This document shows positions 15,034 through 24,900 of a stretch of DNA of 37,617 nt, one piece after another. The notes below the pieces were generated by a model. That model did no database searches. It saw only the letters and a program-made list of their open reading frames with translations, and was not told where the DNA came from. This DNA comes from an uncultured Lachnospiraceae bacterium (lineage in GTDB: Bacteria; Bacillota; Clostridia; Lachnospirales; Lachnospiraceae), in contig CAJUDQ010000032.1 in NCBI GenBank assembly GCA_910585215.1, positions 1-37,617 of the forward strand, given 5' to 3'. Positions within the stretch are counted from its first letter, which is position 1. Each line of letters opens with the position of its first letter. The position numbers and the translations under genes were made by a program.

Positions 15034-15654
15034 ATGTTTGATATGTTTGATATTTTAATAAGGCTATGGAATGAGGTTTGGTATTTTCCTCTCATGGTTA
15101 CTTTAATCCCTGTTTTATGTATTTTTGTTATCATTGATTATATTTTTAGGTTTATCAGCAGCTTCGTGAATCAGAAGAAAAAAGTTTCCCAATCAAAAGA
15201 GAATTTAGAAATTGCTTGGAACCAGAAAGAGAAAGAATTGAAAACAGGAAAAGAAATTTTATTTAAGGCAAAGAGAATGGATAATGGGGAATGGATTCAG
15301 GGATATTTGGTAAAATATCAGCCAGTTACAAGTAAAAATGAATGGAAAATAGGGATTGTACCTGTATATGCAAATGACAATGATTTGATTATGGTAAAAC
15401 CTGAAACTGTCTGTCAATATGTTGGTTTACAGGATAAAAACATGACCAAAATTTTTGAGGGAGATATTTGTAAATATTATAATTCAGAGGATGAAGATGG
15501 AATAGCAGTAATAAGAGAGGATTATGCAGAATGGAAGGGTGGAGCAATCCAGCAAAAGGAAATAATGACGCCGTTATTTTATTTAAAATGCAGTTCAGAA
15601 TGGGAAATTTTAGGAAATATCTTTGATAATCCGGAACTGTTGGAAAAAATTTAG
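15034..15654 (+). CDS. YopX-family protein with an N-terminal membrane anchor
   Basis: 206 residues from the ATG at 15034 (GAGGT upstream). Residues about 70-206 show the YopX pattern: AKRMDNGEWIQGYLVKY, PETVCQYVGLQDKN, IFEGDICKY and a tail WEILGNIFDNPELL. YopX proteins are common in phages and ICEs and their function is unknown. This one has a hydrophobic stretch at about residues 15-40 (FPLMVTLIPVLCIFVIIDYI), which ordinary soluble YopX proteins lack, so it should be membrane-tethered. Confidence 0.8.
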   Translation: MFDMFDILIRLWNEVWYFPLMVTLIPVLCIFVIIDYIFRFISSFVNQKKKVSQSKENLEIAWNQKEKELKTGKEILFKAKRMDNGEWIQGYLVKYQPVTSKNEWKIGIVPVYANDNDLIMVKPETVCQYVGLQDKNMTKIFEGDICKYYNSEDEDGIAVIREDYAEWKGGAIQQKEIMTPLFYLKCSSEWEILGNIFDNPELLEKI

Positions 15655-15675
15655 AAAAGGTAGTGATGATTAGAA

Positions 15676-17589
15676 ATGAGAAAAATGCAGCAGAAAGCCA
15701 TTGAGAAAGGAAAAAAGAACAGCTTGACCGAAACACAGATGAAAGTCTTGGAAGATGAACAGTATCCTTGCAATGTGTATAGTTTTATTTGCTCGTACTT
15801 TGTTTCATGTAATAGAAATGGAATATCAGAAGAACAATCTATTAACAGAGTATCCTGGTTTTTTGATACTGTAAAAGGCTATTGTAAAAAAGAGTTCAAT
15901 TTTGTATGGTTTTTAATAATGACCTCCCATATTGATATGGGTGAAAAGGTGGAAATAATAGAGGGACATCTGGATTTATTGGAAGTAGTTGAACCTTATT
16001 GTTTAGTACGGTTAATCAGGCTGCCTTATCTGGATATAAAACAATTTTCTGCGATACTGGATGACATGGCAGCTTTCAGAGATAAAGTATATTCCGCTGA
16101 GTATATGAGCTGCATTTGTGATTTTTATTGTATTATAAAAGCTCCTGTTTCAGATTTTGAAGTAGTAAGAAATATGATAAATGAAAAAATAGAATTGCTG
16201 TTTCCCGTTGATACCCAGACACAAGAAGTCATTTTGCCAAAATATGGACAAATCTGGCAGATGGGAAAAGCAATAGAAGCAGAAATTTTTAAAAAGAATA
16301 GAAAGAGGCTAAAAATTTTCTTTGATACATTTCCAGAACTTGGCGATGTTGATGATAAGACACTTTGGTGTTCTTATGCGATTGATAGAAAACTGGAAGA
16401 GTTGATAAATAATGCGGAAAAGCTGATAAATTCTGTAAAAAAATCGGAACAGGGATTTCATGTTGACATACAGATAAAATCCAAAGTTTCTGGTATTGGA
16501 AATTTCGGATATTATTGTAACCACAATCACATCAAGTTTTATTTCCGTAAAGGGAAATCTTTTTACATTGGAAAAAATAAAAAAATGAGGCTGGCAAATT
16601 ATGAAGAACAAATAAACATCATTCTATTTTATGATGGTACAGTTATGGAGGGAATAGATATCAAAGGGAAAAAGACCTATGTTCCTCTTAGTTTTAAGAA
16701 ACTTGCAGCTTATTATGACAAAGAAGATAAGCATTATGTCAGGTTTTGCAGCGCCTTATTTTATTATTTAAAAAGTACTGGATGTAAATTTGCAAAAGAT
16801 ATAAAGCCATATATAGAAAGCTCTCTCTTTCTTCCTGTTTTGACCATAAATGATGTGTACAACTATACTTCATTTGAACATGCTTTTGGAGAAAAATACC
16901 CAATAAAAAGAAACTGGAATAAAAGTAACATAAATCTGCTGTATGCCATTTATAATGTTTCCAAATATGTAGATGAAAAATCCCGCAGGATTATAGAGGA
17001 ATATGATGATTCTGATATTTTTAAACAGATGAGGATTCCAGCAAATATATCCTTTTATGGGAGAAAGTCTAAAGGTGTGAGAGAGTTTATATATGCGTAT
17101 TACATAAAGAAATTAGGAGCTGAAAACGTAACAGAAGAAGATTCTATAATTATCAGGGATTATATCAATATCTGTCTGGATATGAAAGAAAAGATATCGC
17201 TTAGCTATAATTCAATAAAAAAATTAAATAATGTACATATAAAATTATCTGAAAAATATGAATATAAAAATATGCCAGATATTCAGGTCCCGAAAGATTC
17301 CCGGTTTAAAAATTTAAGAAAACAGCTTCCATCTGCTTTTGAATGGATAAAAACAAAAAAACATTTGATGAGGGAAGCTGTACTCCAGAAGCATTGTGTT
17401 GCCGTATATGCAGAAGCTATCAATAAAGATATATGTGCTATTTATTCATTTGTTTATGAACCGGAAAATTGCAGGTATACGTTGGAAATTAGAGAGGAAA
17501 ATGGAAAGTATCAGCTTGTCCAAATCCAGAGTAAATATAATCAGGGCTGCTCCAATGAAGCCAGGCAGTATGTACAGCAATTTATATAG
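15676..17589 (+). CDS. PcfJ-like protein
   Basis: 637 residues. The C-terminal about 100 residues (SAFEWIKTKKHLMREAVLQK, HCVAVYAEAI, CAIYSFVYEPENCRYTLEIR, YQLVQIQSKYNQ) match the PcfJ-like family: an HCV motif, then a strand pair with YTLEI and a Q...KYN end. PcfJ was named in the pCF10 transfer region of Enterococcus; related proteins occur in many Firmicutes ICEs and plasmids without a known activity. The large N-terminal part is helical and unrecognised, with a plausible cysteine- and histidine-rich patch (FGYYCNHNHIKFYF) near residue 275. Confidence 0.8.
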   Translation: MRKMQQKAIEKGKKNSLTETQMKVLEDEQYPCNVYSFICSYFVSCNRNGISEEQSINRVSWFFDTVKGYCKKEFNFVWFLIMTSHIDMGEKVEIIEGHLDLLEVVEPYCLVRLIRLPYLDIKQFSAILDDMAAFRDKVYSAEYMSCICDFYCIIKAPVSDFEVVRNMINEKIELLFPVDTQTQEVILPKYGQIWQMGKAIEAEIFKKNRKRLKIFFDTFPELGDVDDKTLWCSYAIDRKLEELINNAEKLINSVKKSEQGFHVDIQIKSKVSGIGNFGYYCNHNHIKFYFRKGKSFYIGKNKKMRLANYEEQINIILFYDGTVMEGIDIKGKKTYVPLSFKKLAAYYDKEDKHYVRFCSALFYYLKSTGCKFAKDIKPYIESSLFLPVLTINDVYNYTSFEHAFGEKYPIKRNWNKSNINLLYAIYNVSKYVDEKSRRIIEEYDDSDIFKQMRIPANISFYGRKSKGVREFIYAYYIKKLGAENVTEEDSIIIRDYINICLDMKEKISLSYNSIKKLNNVHIKLSEKYEYKNMPDIQVPKDSRFKNLRKQLPSAFEWIKTKKHLMREAVLQKHCVAVYAEAINKDICAIYSFVYEPENCRYTLEIREENGKYQLVQIQSKYNQGCSNEARQYVQQFI

Positions 17590-17607
17590 AAAAATAAAGG
17601 AGAAACT

Positions 17608-17823
17608 ATGCTTGAAATTTTGAAAGAAGTAACACATGCTATAATAAATAACCCCGTTACATGTCTTGTTTTTTGTTTTTGTATTGTTGCCATGCTTGTC
17701 TGCTGTGCTGCAGGGTGTGTGCTTATGTTATTGGATTGTTTTTGTGAACTAAATTGTAAAAAGAAACTTAAAAAGAAGAATAAAAAAGAGAAAGAGAATA
17801 TTGATTTCAACTTTTTTGATTGA
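17608..17823 (+). CDS. Small cysteine-rich membrane protein
   Basis: 71 residues with AAGGAG before the ATG. One long membrane helix (about 17-44) contains seven cysteines including CFC and CC; an eighth lies in ELNC just after it. The cytoplasmic tail is strongly basic then acidic. No family recognised. It stands in the same operon as the PcfJ-like gene. Confidence 0.6.
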   Translation: MLEILKEVTHAIINNPVTCLVFCFCIVAMLVCCAAGCVLMLLDCFCELNCKKKLKKKNKKEKENIDFNFFD

Positions 17824-17857
17824 ATGATGTATTGTCCAATATGAGGAGGTGCTTATT

Positions 17858-18160
17858 TTGAAAGTCTATAAAAAATCTGCTAAAGATATGGTGTTTGACA
17901 AAGAGCGTGAAAAATATCGTCATGAAATAGGAGAACTGCAGTATCAAATTTCAAAAAAAGAAGCAGAGATAAAAAACTTAAATAATCTTATTGAAACAAA
18001 AGAAAGTAAAATCGAGGAATTAAACGACTGGATTCATAGACTGCTTGAGTATACAGAATTATCTGAGGAGGATATGAAACGGTTTATAGAAAAGGAGAGG
18101 AAAACTGCTGAAATGATAGAAAACTTTTACAGTATACAACAGGTGTCCAATCGTTTTTAA
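17858..18160 (+). CDS. Small coiled-coil protein
   Basis: 100 residues. A TTG start at 17858 is chosen because GAGGAGGT lies 7 bases upstream. Residues about 15-70 have a heptad pattern rich in Glu, Lys and Leu. No other motif. It lies 21 bp before the primase-like gene. Confidence 0.6.
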   Translation: MKVYKKSAKDMVFDKEREKYRHEIGELQYQISKKEAEIKNLNNLIETKESKIEELNDWIHRLLEYTELSEEDMKRFIEKERKTAEMIENFYSIQQVSNRF

Positions 18161-18181
18161 AAGAAAGAAGGGCTGCAGAAT

Positions 18182-19261
18182 ATGACAAATTATTTGGAAG
18201 AATATGCCACAAGAATCACCAAAGCAAAGGAAACAAGTATGGTTGAGCTTTCAAAAATGCTTGGGTTTACTCCTGTCAGAGCAGGGCGATGTTATACTTT
18301 AAAAGAGCATGATTCTGTCCGGATATATAATGACAGGACATGGTGCAGATGGTCAGACAAAACAGGAGGAAGCCAGATTGATTTTTTAATGACTTTTGGA
18401 AATTGTGGTTCTATTGGAGAAGCGGTAAACCGGCTTTTGGATTTACAGGGGATTCGTTTAAATATGGTGATTCAAAGGGAAGAAAAAGTAAAAGAGCAGA
18501 AACCCTTTGAGCTTCCGCCAAAAGCAGAAAATTATAAAAGAATGTTTGCTTATCTTATGCAGGTAAGAAAGTTATCTTATGACACAGTTTCGTTTTGTGT
18601 AAGACAGGGGATTTTGTATGAAGAGGCCCTGCATCATAACTGTGTGTTTGTAGGAAAGGATAAGGATGGAGTTCCAAGACATGCTACATGCAGGGGAACG
18701 AATACATATAGAAAATTTGTCGGGGATGTGGAAGGGAATAATAAGAATTATGGTGTAAATATCATTCATCAGGCTTCTGATGAAGTAAAGGTGTTTGAGG
18801 CTGCGATTGATATGATGTCATATATGGAGCTTACAGGGGATTATACCAGTAACAAGCTGGTTCTTGGCATGACTGCCGATAATCCCCTAGAGCAGTTATT
18901 GAAAGACTGGAAGCATATAAAGAAGATATCTTTCTGTCTCGACTGGGACAAGGCAGGGAGAGAAGCTGTGTATGGAAAAGAAAGAGCAGACGGAAGCAGA
19001 AGGAAAGGACTTCTTGAGAAATATAAAGAAAAAGGGTATCTGGTAAGGGATATTTCGAAAGGATATACAGAAAGACATCTGAATCTGGAAATGCAGAAAG
19101 AATTTAAGGGAAAAGATTATAATGAACTGCTTGTATATAAGAAGTTGAAAATGTTGAAGGAATTTAGAGAAAAAAATTGTGATGAGCTGTTTATGTATAA
19201 AGATGGTAAAAGTCAGGAATTAGAGCAGAATAGAGTAGTTCAAGAAGGGCGCAGGAGATAA
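18182..19261 (+). CDS. DUF3991/Toprim primase-like protein
   Basis: 359 residues. The N-terminal part (about 35-95: GRCYTLKEHDSVRIYNDRTW, CRWSDKTGGSQIDFLM) resembles the zinc-ribbon-like start of such proteins. DUF3991 covers about 120-195 (YLMQVRKLSYDTVSFCVRQG, ILYEEALHHNCVFVGKDKDG). The Toprim fold covers about 200-290 with E206 (VFEAAID) and D254-x-D256 (FCLDWDKAG), the acidic metal-binding residues. It probably primes or processes transferred single-stranded DNA. Near the end KDYNELLVYKK and KNCDELFMYKD look like a small internal duplication. Confidence 0.85.
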   Translation: MTNYLEEYATRITKAKETSMVELSKMLGFTPVRAGRCYTLKEHDSVRIYNDRTWCRWSDKTGGSQIDFLMTFGNCGSIGEAVNRLLDLQGIRLNMVIQREEKVKEQKPFELPPKAENYKRMFAYLMQVRKLSYDTVSFCVRQGILYEEALHHNCVFVGKDKDGVPRHATCRGTNTYRKFVGDVEGNNKNYGVNIIHQASDEVKVFEAAIDMMSYMELTGDYTSNKLVLGMTADNPLEQLLKDWKHIKKISFCLDWDKAGREAVYGKERADGSRRKGLLEKYKEKGYLVRDISKGYTERHLNLEMQKEFKGKDYNELLVYKKLKMLKEFREKNCDELFMYKDGKSQELEQNRVVQEGRRR

Positions 19262-19283
19262 TCAAAAGAGAAAAAGAGCTGGT

Positions 19284-19508
19284 ATGAGAAAATTGAAAGT
19301 TATGTTTTTAGGTATTTTGTTTTTAATGGTGAACATTGTTTTGATGATAGAATCTCCATACTATCTATTAGTGCATCCAATAACAATATGTTTATTGTCC
19401 ATCAGTTTAAAATTTAGAAAGCTGTATACCCCTTACATAATTGAAGTGGCAGTTGGGATTCCGTGGATGATCGTTTTTATAATATATTTTAGTGACATAT
19501 TTCAATAG
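19284..19508 (+). CDS. Small membrane protein
   Basis: 74 residues with two or three hydrophobic segments (about 5-22, 28-42, 52-70). Unrecognised. Part of a series of short membrane proteins after the primase-like gene. Confidence 0.55.
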   Translation: MRKLKVMFLGILFLMVNIVLMIESPYYLLVHPITICLLSISLKFRKLYTPYIIEVAVGIPWMIVFIIYFSDIFQ

Positions 19509-19521
19509 GAGTGGAAAAGAA

Positions 19522-20154
19522 GTGGAAACATTAGTAACAGATGAGGTGAAAGAGATTTTGCATGATATGGCAGAATATTCAAAAAAAAATATGCTATGTC
19601 CGTTTGATGAAGAAGAGCTGATGAAAGAATACTTATCAATGGAGGAAACAGAGGATTACAGAGCAATTGTAAGTATTCTGTATGTTGTTATACATAATAA
19701 TAGAAGACAAAATGAAGATATCCCAGAATTAGAAAGTTTGGACCAATTTTTTGATGAATTTCCTCTTATGTTAGATATAAGCGGAATAAAAGATTCCAGA
19801 TTCAGACAAATAGTGGCAGGCGCATGTGATGTAGTGGGATTAGACAAGACTGTTATAGAATACTGGAAGGAACATCCAGAGGACGGGTGTATATATTTTT
19901 TTTCAGATATCGAGAAAGAAAGACATTTAAAAAGAAAAGAAAAAATTGTTCTTGCAATATCTATAATATGTTTTATGTTATATACAACAGTGATGTTGAT
20001 AAATGATATACGATATGTATATGGAATTTTATTAACTATACTCTTTGGAATCTTGAGTATTATTGATATTGAGCATGATACGTTTTGGTCGGCTATTATG
20101 CCGATTCCATATATAATAGCGGCCACAATGTGCTTTAAAAGTATACTGGAGTAA
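19522..20154 (+). CDS. Membrane protein with soluble N-terminal domain
   Basis: 210 residues from the GTG at 19522 (AGGAG at 19508-19512; an upstream in-frame GTG at 19492 would overlap the previous gene). The N-terminal about 130 residues are acidic and helical. The C-terminal about 75 residues (HLKRKEKIVLAISIICFM, INDIRYVYGILLTILFGI, FWSAIMPIPYIIAATMCF) form three membrane segments and are homologous to the entire next protein, so the next gene is a stripped copy. Function unknown. Confidence 0.6.
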   Translation: METLVTDEVKEILHDMAEYSKKNMLCPFDEEELMKEYLSMEETEDYRAIVSILYVVIHNNRRQNEDIPELESLDQFFDEFPLMLDISGIKDSRFRQIVAGACDVVGLDKTVIEYWKEHPEDGCIYFFSDIEKERHLKRKEKIVLAISIICFMLYTTVMLINDIRYVYGILLTILFGILSIIDIEHDTFWSAIMPIPYIIAATMCFKSILE

Positions 20155-20171
20155 AGGACAATTTTTGAAAA

Positions 20172-20390
20172 ATGAAAAGAAAAGATAAAATTATATTTTT
20201 TTGTATTTTAATAGGGTATATAGTAATAAATACACAAATGGCTATAAAAGATATAAGGTACTTACTTGGAATTACTGGTTCCATAATATTATATTTTATC
20301 TCAATGAGCAAGCTGCCTTTTCATAGATTTTGGAATGATATGATACCTGTTCCATTTCTTATTGCTATGTACTTATGTTATGCAAATTAA
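20172..20390 (+). CDS. Small membrane protein, paralog of the preceding C-terminal domain
   Basis: 72 residues: MKRKDKIIFFCILIGYIV, KDIRYLLGITGSIILYFI, FHRFWNDMIPVPFLIAMYLC align along their whole length with the membrane part of the protein at 19522-20154 (shared KRK-KI, DIRY, FW..MIP.P). It reads as a partial tandem duplication. Confidence 0.6.
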   Translation: MKRKDKIIFFCILIGYIVINTQMAIKDIRYLLGITGSIILYFISMSKLPFHRFWNDMIPVPFLIAMYLCYAN

Positions 20391-20405
20391 AAAACAAAAA
20401 AGAGA

Positions 20406-20434
20406 GTGATATTATTTGTATATTATGGTATAAT
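20406..20434 (+). promoter_or_regulatory. Promoter of the CAP-domain gene
   Basis: Extended -10 TGGTATAAT (TATAAT 20429-20434) with a weak -35 GTGATA (20406-20411) at 17 bp. It lies 36 bp before the coding start and so begins the surface/transfer half. Confidence 0.6.
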
Positions 20435-20470
20435 GAGATTAGAAAAAAATAAATCCAAAGAAAGAAGAGA

Positions 20471-21766
20471 GTGAAAAACAGAATGGAAAAATTAAAAGAA
20501 TTAATACAAAACAAAAAGATATTGGCTGTCATACTGATAGTATGTGTAGGTATACTGTTTATCACAGTATTTGTATCTAACAGGTTAGGAAAAAGCAAAC
20601 AGGCAGAATATGGTGTGGTAGAAGCGTCTAATACTGATTCTGTCAAAACAGCCCATATCGACGTCAAACCAACGGAGAAGAATACTGAAGCGGAAAAGAA
20701 AACGAAAATGGAGCTGGAAACAGACGCACAAGGAAATGTTTCTTCTGTTGTTACTGAAAATGGGGAAACAATCGACCTTACGTCTGGTGAAATTGAAACA
20801 GAGACAAAAGCGGATGGGAGCATAGCTTATAAGTTGGCTGATGGTTCTGAAGTGGTGGTAAATCAGGATGGAACAGCAAAAGTGAATAAAAAAGAAGACG
20901 TTTCCCAGACTACTGCCAATACCAGCGTGAAAGAAACTTCTTCTGTGTCAGTGAGCCATTCCAGCCAGATACAAGAGAATGCTTCTTCGGATAAAAGGGA
21001 AGAAAATACTAAGAGTCAGGAAGAAAATACAGAAGCAGTACCTCCAGTTTCCCAAAATACACAACCTTCCAATAATGGACAGCAACAACAGCCTTCTGAA
21101 CCGGCAACCATGCCAGCACCTCAACCTCCTGTACCAGAACCTCCAGCACCACAGCCAACAGAGTGTCAGCATATCAATACTACAAGAAAAGTAACAACGG
21201 CAGCAACAGAATCCACAGGCGGAGCATGGGCGACTGTATGTAATAACTGCGGTACTACTTTGGAAACAGGAAGTATACATGCATATGGAGCTTATAGTGT
21301 GGATATTGGTGGAGGGCAGACAACAACAGTATATGGATATTTTGATGATGGAATAGCCGATGAAATATTCAAACAGTTAAATACATATCGTCAAGAAAAT
21401 GGACTACCTGCATTAGAAAATAGATTTCATGAGGAAGCCAAAATTCGGGCAATGGAATGTGCATATTTATTTAGTCATGACAGACCAAATGGAGAGGAAT
21501 TTTGGATAAATGAATTAATAGGAGTAGAAAATTTAGGTATGTTAAAAAAGAATATGTTATGGTGGTTAGCTGCTGAAAATTCTCCATCAATGGTTGCTAC
21601 AGAATTAATGCAAAATTGGAAAAATTCACAAGGACATAATGCAAATATGTTGACAGAGTGTGAATTAGGAGGTGTAGGAGTATTTGTAACCATGATTGTT
21701 GATTCAGATGGAATACCAAGCAGAGATACTATTTATGCAGCACAAAATTTTGGAACTGAATATTAA
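20471..21766 (+). CDS. Membrane-anchored CAP/SCP-domain protein
   Basis: 431 residues from GTG 20471; ATG 20483 is equally possible. A signal-anchor helix (about 16-36) is followed by a long low-complexity Thr/Glu/Pro/Gln linker with a proline-rich PxP section, a CxxC pair (VCNNCG, near 256) with an upstream ECQH that may form a small zinc or disulfide module, and a C-terminal CAP domain (about 296-431) with LNTYRQENGLPALE, SHDRPNG and GHNANML. CAP proteins of Firmicutes act extracellularly; roles vary. It is encoded just before the giant surface protein and ends at a strong terminator, and may modify or sit in the cell surface during mating contact. Confidence 0.85.
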   Translation: MKNRMEKLKELIQNKKILAVILIVCVGILFITVFVSNRLGKSKQAEYGVVEASNTDSVKTAHIDVKPTEKNTEAEKKTKMELETDAQGNVSSVVTENGETIDLTSGEIETETKADGSIAYKLADGSEVVVNQDGTAKVNKKEDVSQTTANTSVKETSSVSVSHSSQIQENASSDKREENTKSQEENTEAVPPVSQNTQPSNNGQQQQPSEPATMPAPQPPVPEPPAPQPTECQHINTTRKVTTAATESTGGAWATVCNNCGTTLETGSIHAYGAYSVDIGGGQTTTVYGYFDDGIADEIFKQLNTYRQENGLPALENRFHEEAKIRAMECAYLFSHDRPNGEEFWINELIGVENLGMLKKNMLWWLAAENSPSMVATELMQNWKNSQGHNANMLTECELGGVGVFVTMIVDSDGIPSRDTIYAAQNFGTEY

Positions 21767-21787
21767 AGTTAAAAATGAAATCAATAA

Positions 21788-21817
21788 AATTCTGTGGTGT
21801 AAATCACAGGATTTTTT
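21788..21817 (+). terminator. Terminator after the CAP-domain gene
   Basis: 9-bp stem AATTCTGTG / CACAGGATT (one G-T pair) with an 8-nt loop, followed by a T6 run. Confidence 0.85.
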
Positions 21818-21862
21818 ATTATATTACAAAAAAAAGTGAATTTTCTCAACTCCAGTTGGATG
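21814..21862. promoter_or_regulatory. Transfer-region repeat, copy A
   Basis: AT-rich block with an A8 tract leading to CAACTCCAGTTGGATG. The last 15 bases (AACTCCAGTTGGATG) equal those of copies B and C, while the first 27 match copy D in 26 positions. The core TCCA-GT-TGGA (21851-21860) is an inverted repeat. A TATAAT lies 22 bp beyond its TTGGAT. Precedes the giant surface-protein gene by about 90 bp. Confidence 0.75.
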
Positions 21863-21954
21863 CAATCATAAAATGGTTTGTTTTATAATGATATATGGTA
21901 GCGCAGAAGGTATCTTATACCAAAAATAATCAAAACTAAAAGGAGGCAAATCAT

Positions 21955-24900
21955 ATGTCAAGAAAAAGAAAACGAAAACTTTTTATGAAACTATTCACTT
22001 TATTTCTCTTTATCTGTACTATGACAGGTAAAAGAAATATACAGGCAAATACAGCCTATGAGTTTACAGCCTATGGAAGTTATGTTTCAGATGCAACACA
22101 AAGATATAACTTTCTAAGCATGATTGAAGTAAACAATTCCACGGGTGGAAACTGGTATGGACAGTATTCAAAGGATTTGGTAAACTGGACAACATTTACA
22201 GGGATTGAAAGTTTTCCTGCTGGATATTATAAGCAGACACTTACACAAACCATTACAGATATTCCTGCTGCGAAACCAACTATGTCCAATAATTACACTA
22301 TTTCCTTTTCTTCTGGAACTACATACAAATGTAATGTCAGAGCACTCGAAAATAAAAGCAGTATCTATTTGAGATATTTTATGAAATGGAATGGAGAAAG
22401 TGATTATGAAGAGTTTAAGGGTGGTATAATTACAGCAACGATTCCAGATATGGTTGTGGGGTATTATTATACGATTAATAATTCTCCAGGGAACAGCCTT
22501 GGAAATGTGACAAATGCGTCTTATCAAACCAGTTCTGCTATACCATTTGATGTATCACAGATAGGGCAATATATTCATGTAAGGGCAAAATCTTATTCAG
22601 GCGCATTAAGTAATGAAAAGGTTATTTATTTACCCAATAATGATGAATATGGCATTATTCCAAAAGCTCAATTAACTATCTCTTGTGGTACAGGAATTTC
22701 AAAAGTAACAGCTACTGGTTCTGTTTCAGGTAAAACAATTACAGCTACTGGTTCAGAACAAAAAAAGGGAAGTTTTTATTATGGAGAAACTATAACATTA
22801 ACAGAAACTCCTGTATCAAATGCAGCATTTACAGATTGGAATGTCAACAGAAGTGTTCCCTATTTATCCGGATATGATTCAGGAAAGACTACTACAAAGT
22901 TTAAAATGCCTAATGCTCCAACAAGAGCAACTGCAAATGGAAAACTTTATTATACGGTCACTGTGAAGCCAGGTGAAGGAATAAAATCTGTAACATTAGA
23001 TGGACAAACCACCTCCTCATCAGCTGGTATTACGAAAAGATACTTCGAAGGAGACAATTATACAATCAGTACAATTCTGAAGGATTATTATGAAAATCCG
23101 ACATGGGCTGCAGATGTATCAGGTTATTCCAAGACGAACATACACTATTTTACAGAGAAAATGCCAGCCCGTAACATTACCTATACAATATCTGCCAAAG
23201 AGGCTGTCTATTCTGTTTCTTATACTGGATTGGAAGGAGCTTCCCCTGCCAGTATAAAATCAGGAAGTGGAAAGGGAGGAACCAAGCAGACAGTAACCTC
23301 TACAGTCCCTTCCAAATCTGGATTTGTGTTTGCAGGATGGAGATGTGTCAAAGGTCCAGATGATATGATGAAAAAAATATACAATAGCAGTGATGAGTTT
23401 ACTTTAAAACAGAATACAGTTTTTGTAGCACAATGGAAAGCAAGCACTACTACTGTAAATCTTCATACAAATAAACCAGCAGAAGCCAGCAGTAATGTTA
23501 CACATGCAGATACACTGGTGTCCGGAGAATGCTTTGAGCTGAAGGATATTATAGAGTATTCAAATAAATATGGGTGTAAAGCATCAGATATTATCAATAC
23601 AAATGGGATTGAGAGATTTGCTCTGGTACAGACTAAAAAATATTCAACAGATATCGGTCATTATACATGGTATTCTTTTGATATGAATACTGCCATATGG
23701 CTTGCCGGTTCAGGGGTGAGTTCAGAAGATTTGAAAGGAGCAGACAGAAGTACTATTCTTATTTATGACTTGACAACGCAATGTTATTATAGATTAAGGA
23801 GTACTTCTAATTATTGGGACCAATACCAAGATATGGGTGTATTAGACAGATTGTCAAATCCGGGTATTTCTAATCCAAACGGCGGTGAATATATGTATGC
23901 GTGGCTTGCTATGGGTTCTTCTTATAAAATATATTCCGAACCAAATGATTTTGTAGAGTTGAACAGCCTGTCGGAAAAAGAGCTTGCAGCTATGGGAATC
24001 AATTATTTTGCCGGAAGGGGAACAAGTTATAGTAATATTTCATCCTTTGCCAAGCCAGGGGATATCATATGGCTTCCTCCAACACAACAGTATTCCGGTG
24101 GATATTATTATCTGACTTCGAATCAAAGCAAATGGGATTTGTGGGTAGATTCATATTCATATATCTCACACCCAGATAGTACAAATGGGAGTTTCTATAT
24201 ATATTTAGGGGAATCTTTTAAAGTTCCTCTTCCTTCTATATGGACATGGCATAGTACAAACCCAAACACAGGGGATGGATACTATTCCAGAGAATTTTTA
24301 GACCTGCTTTCCTCTTCGGATACTGCAGCAAGCCTTCCAAAAGCACCAGAGGTTTATAACATTACAGGCTGGAAAGCAAAAAGCTGGAATACTTCTGCGG
24401 ATTCTTCCGGTTTTACTTACGCAGATTCCGGTAGTATTTCTTCGCTTCCTCTTACGAATGAATCTGAGAAAAGGATTGATTTATATGCAGAGTGGTCCCC
24501 AATTACTTATACTGTAAGATATCTGGGAAATGGAGGAAAATTATCCGGAGGTAACCTTTATTATGATGTATCATATAAATATGATACAGTTTATACTTAT
24601 CCTCAGAGTTTATTTGAAAAAGAATCTCAGAATAGTGGTACAACATCGTATCATTTTACAAACTGGTATTCTGTACCTCAAATGACAGGAAAACCTTATG
24701 AGGTGGGACAGGAGTTTCAAAATCTCACGAAAACTTCTGGAGGAATAGTGTACCGATATGCTGGCTGGTCGGCAGAAAAAATCCATTATCAGATACACTT
24801 TAATCCAAATGGAGCCTCAGAAATCAGTAAAATCGCAGATATTACAGGAATTGAATATTCTGATAACATCTCGATTCCTTCAGCAGCGGAATACTATTCT

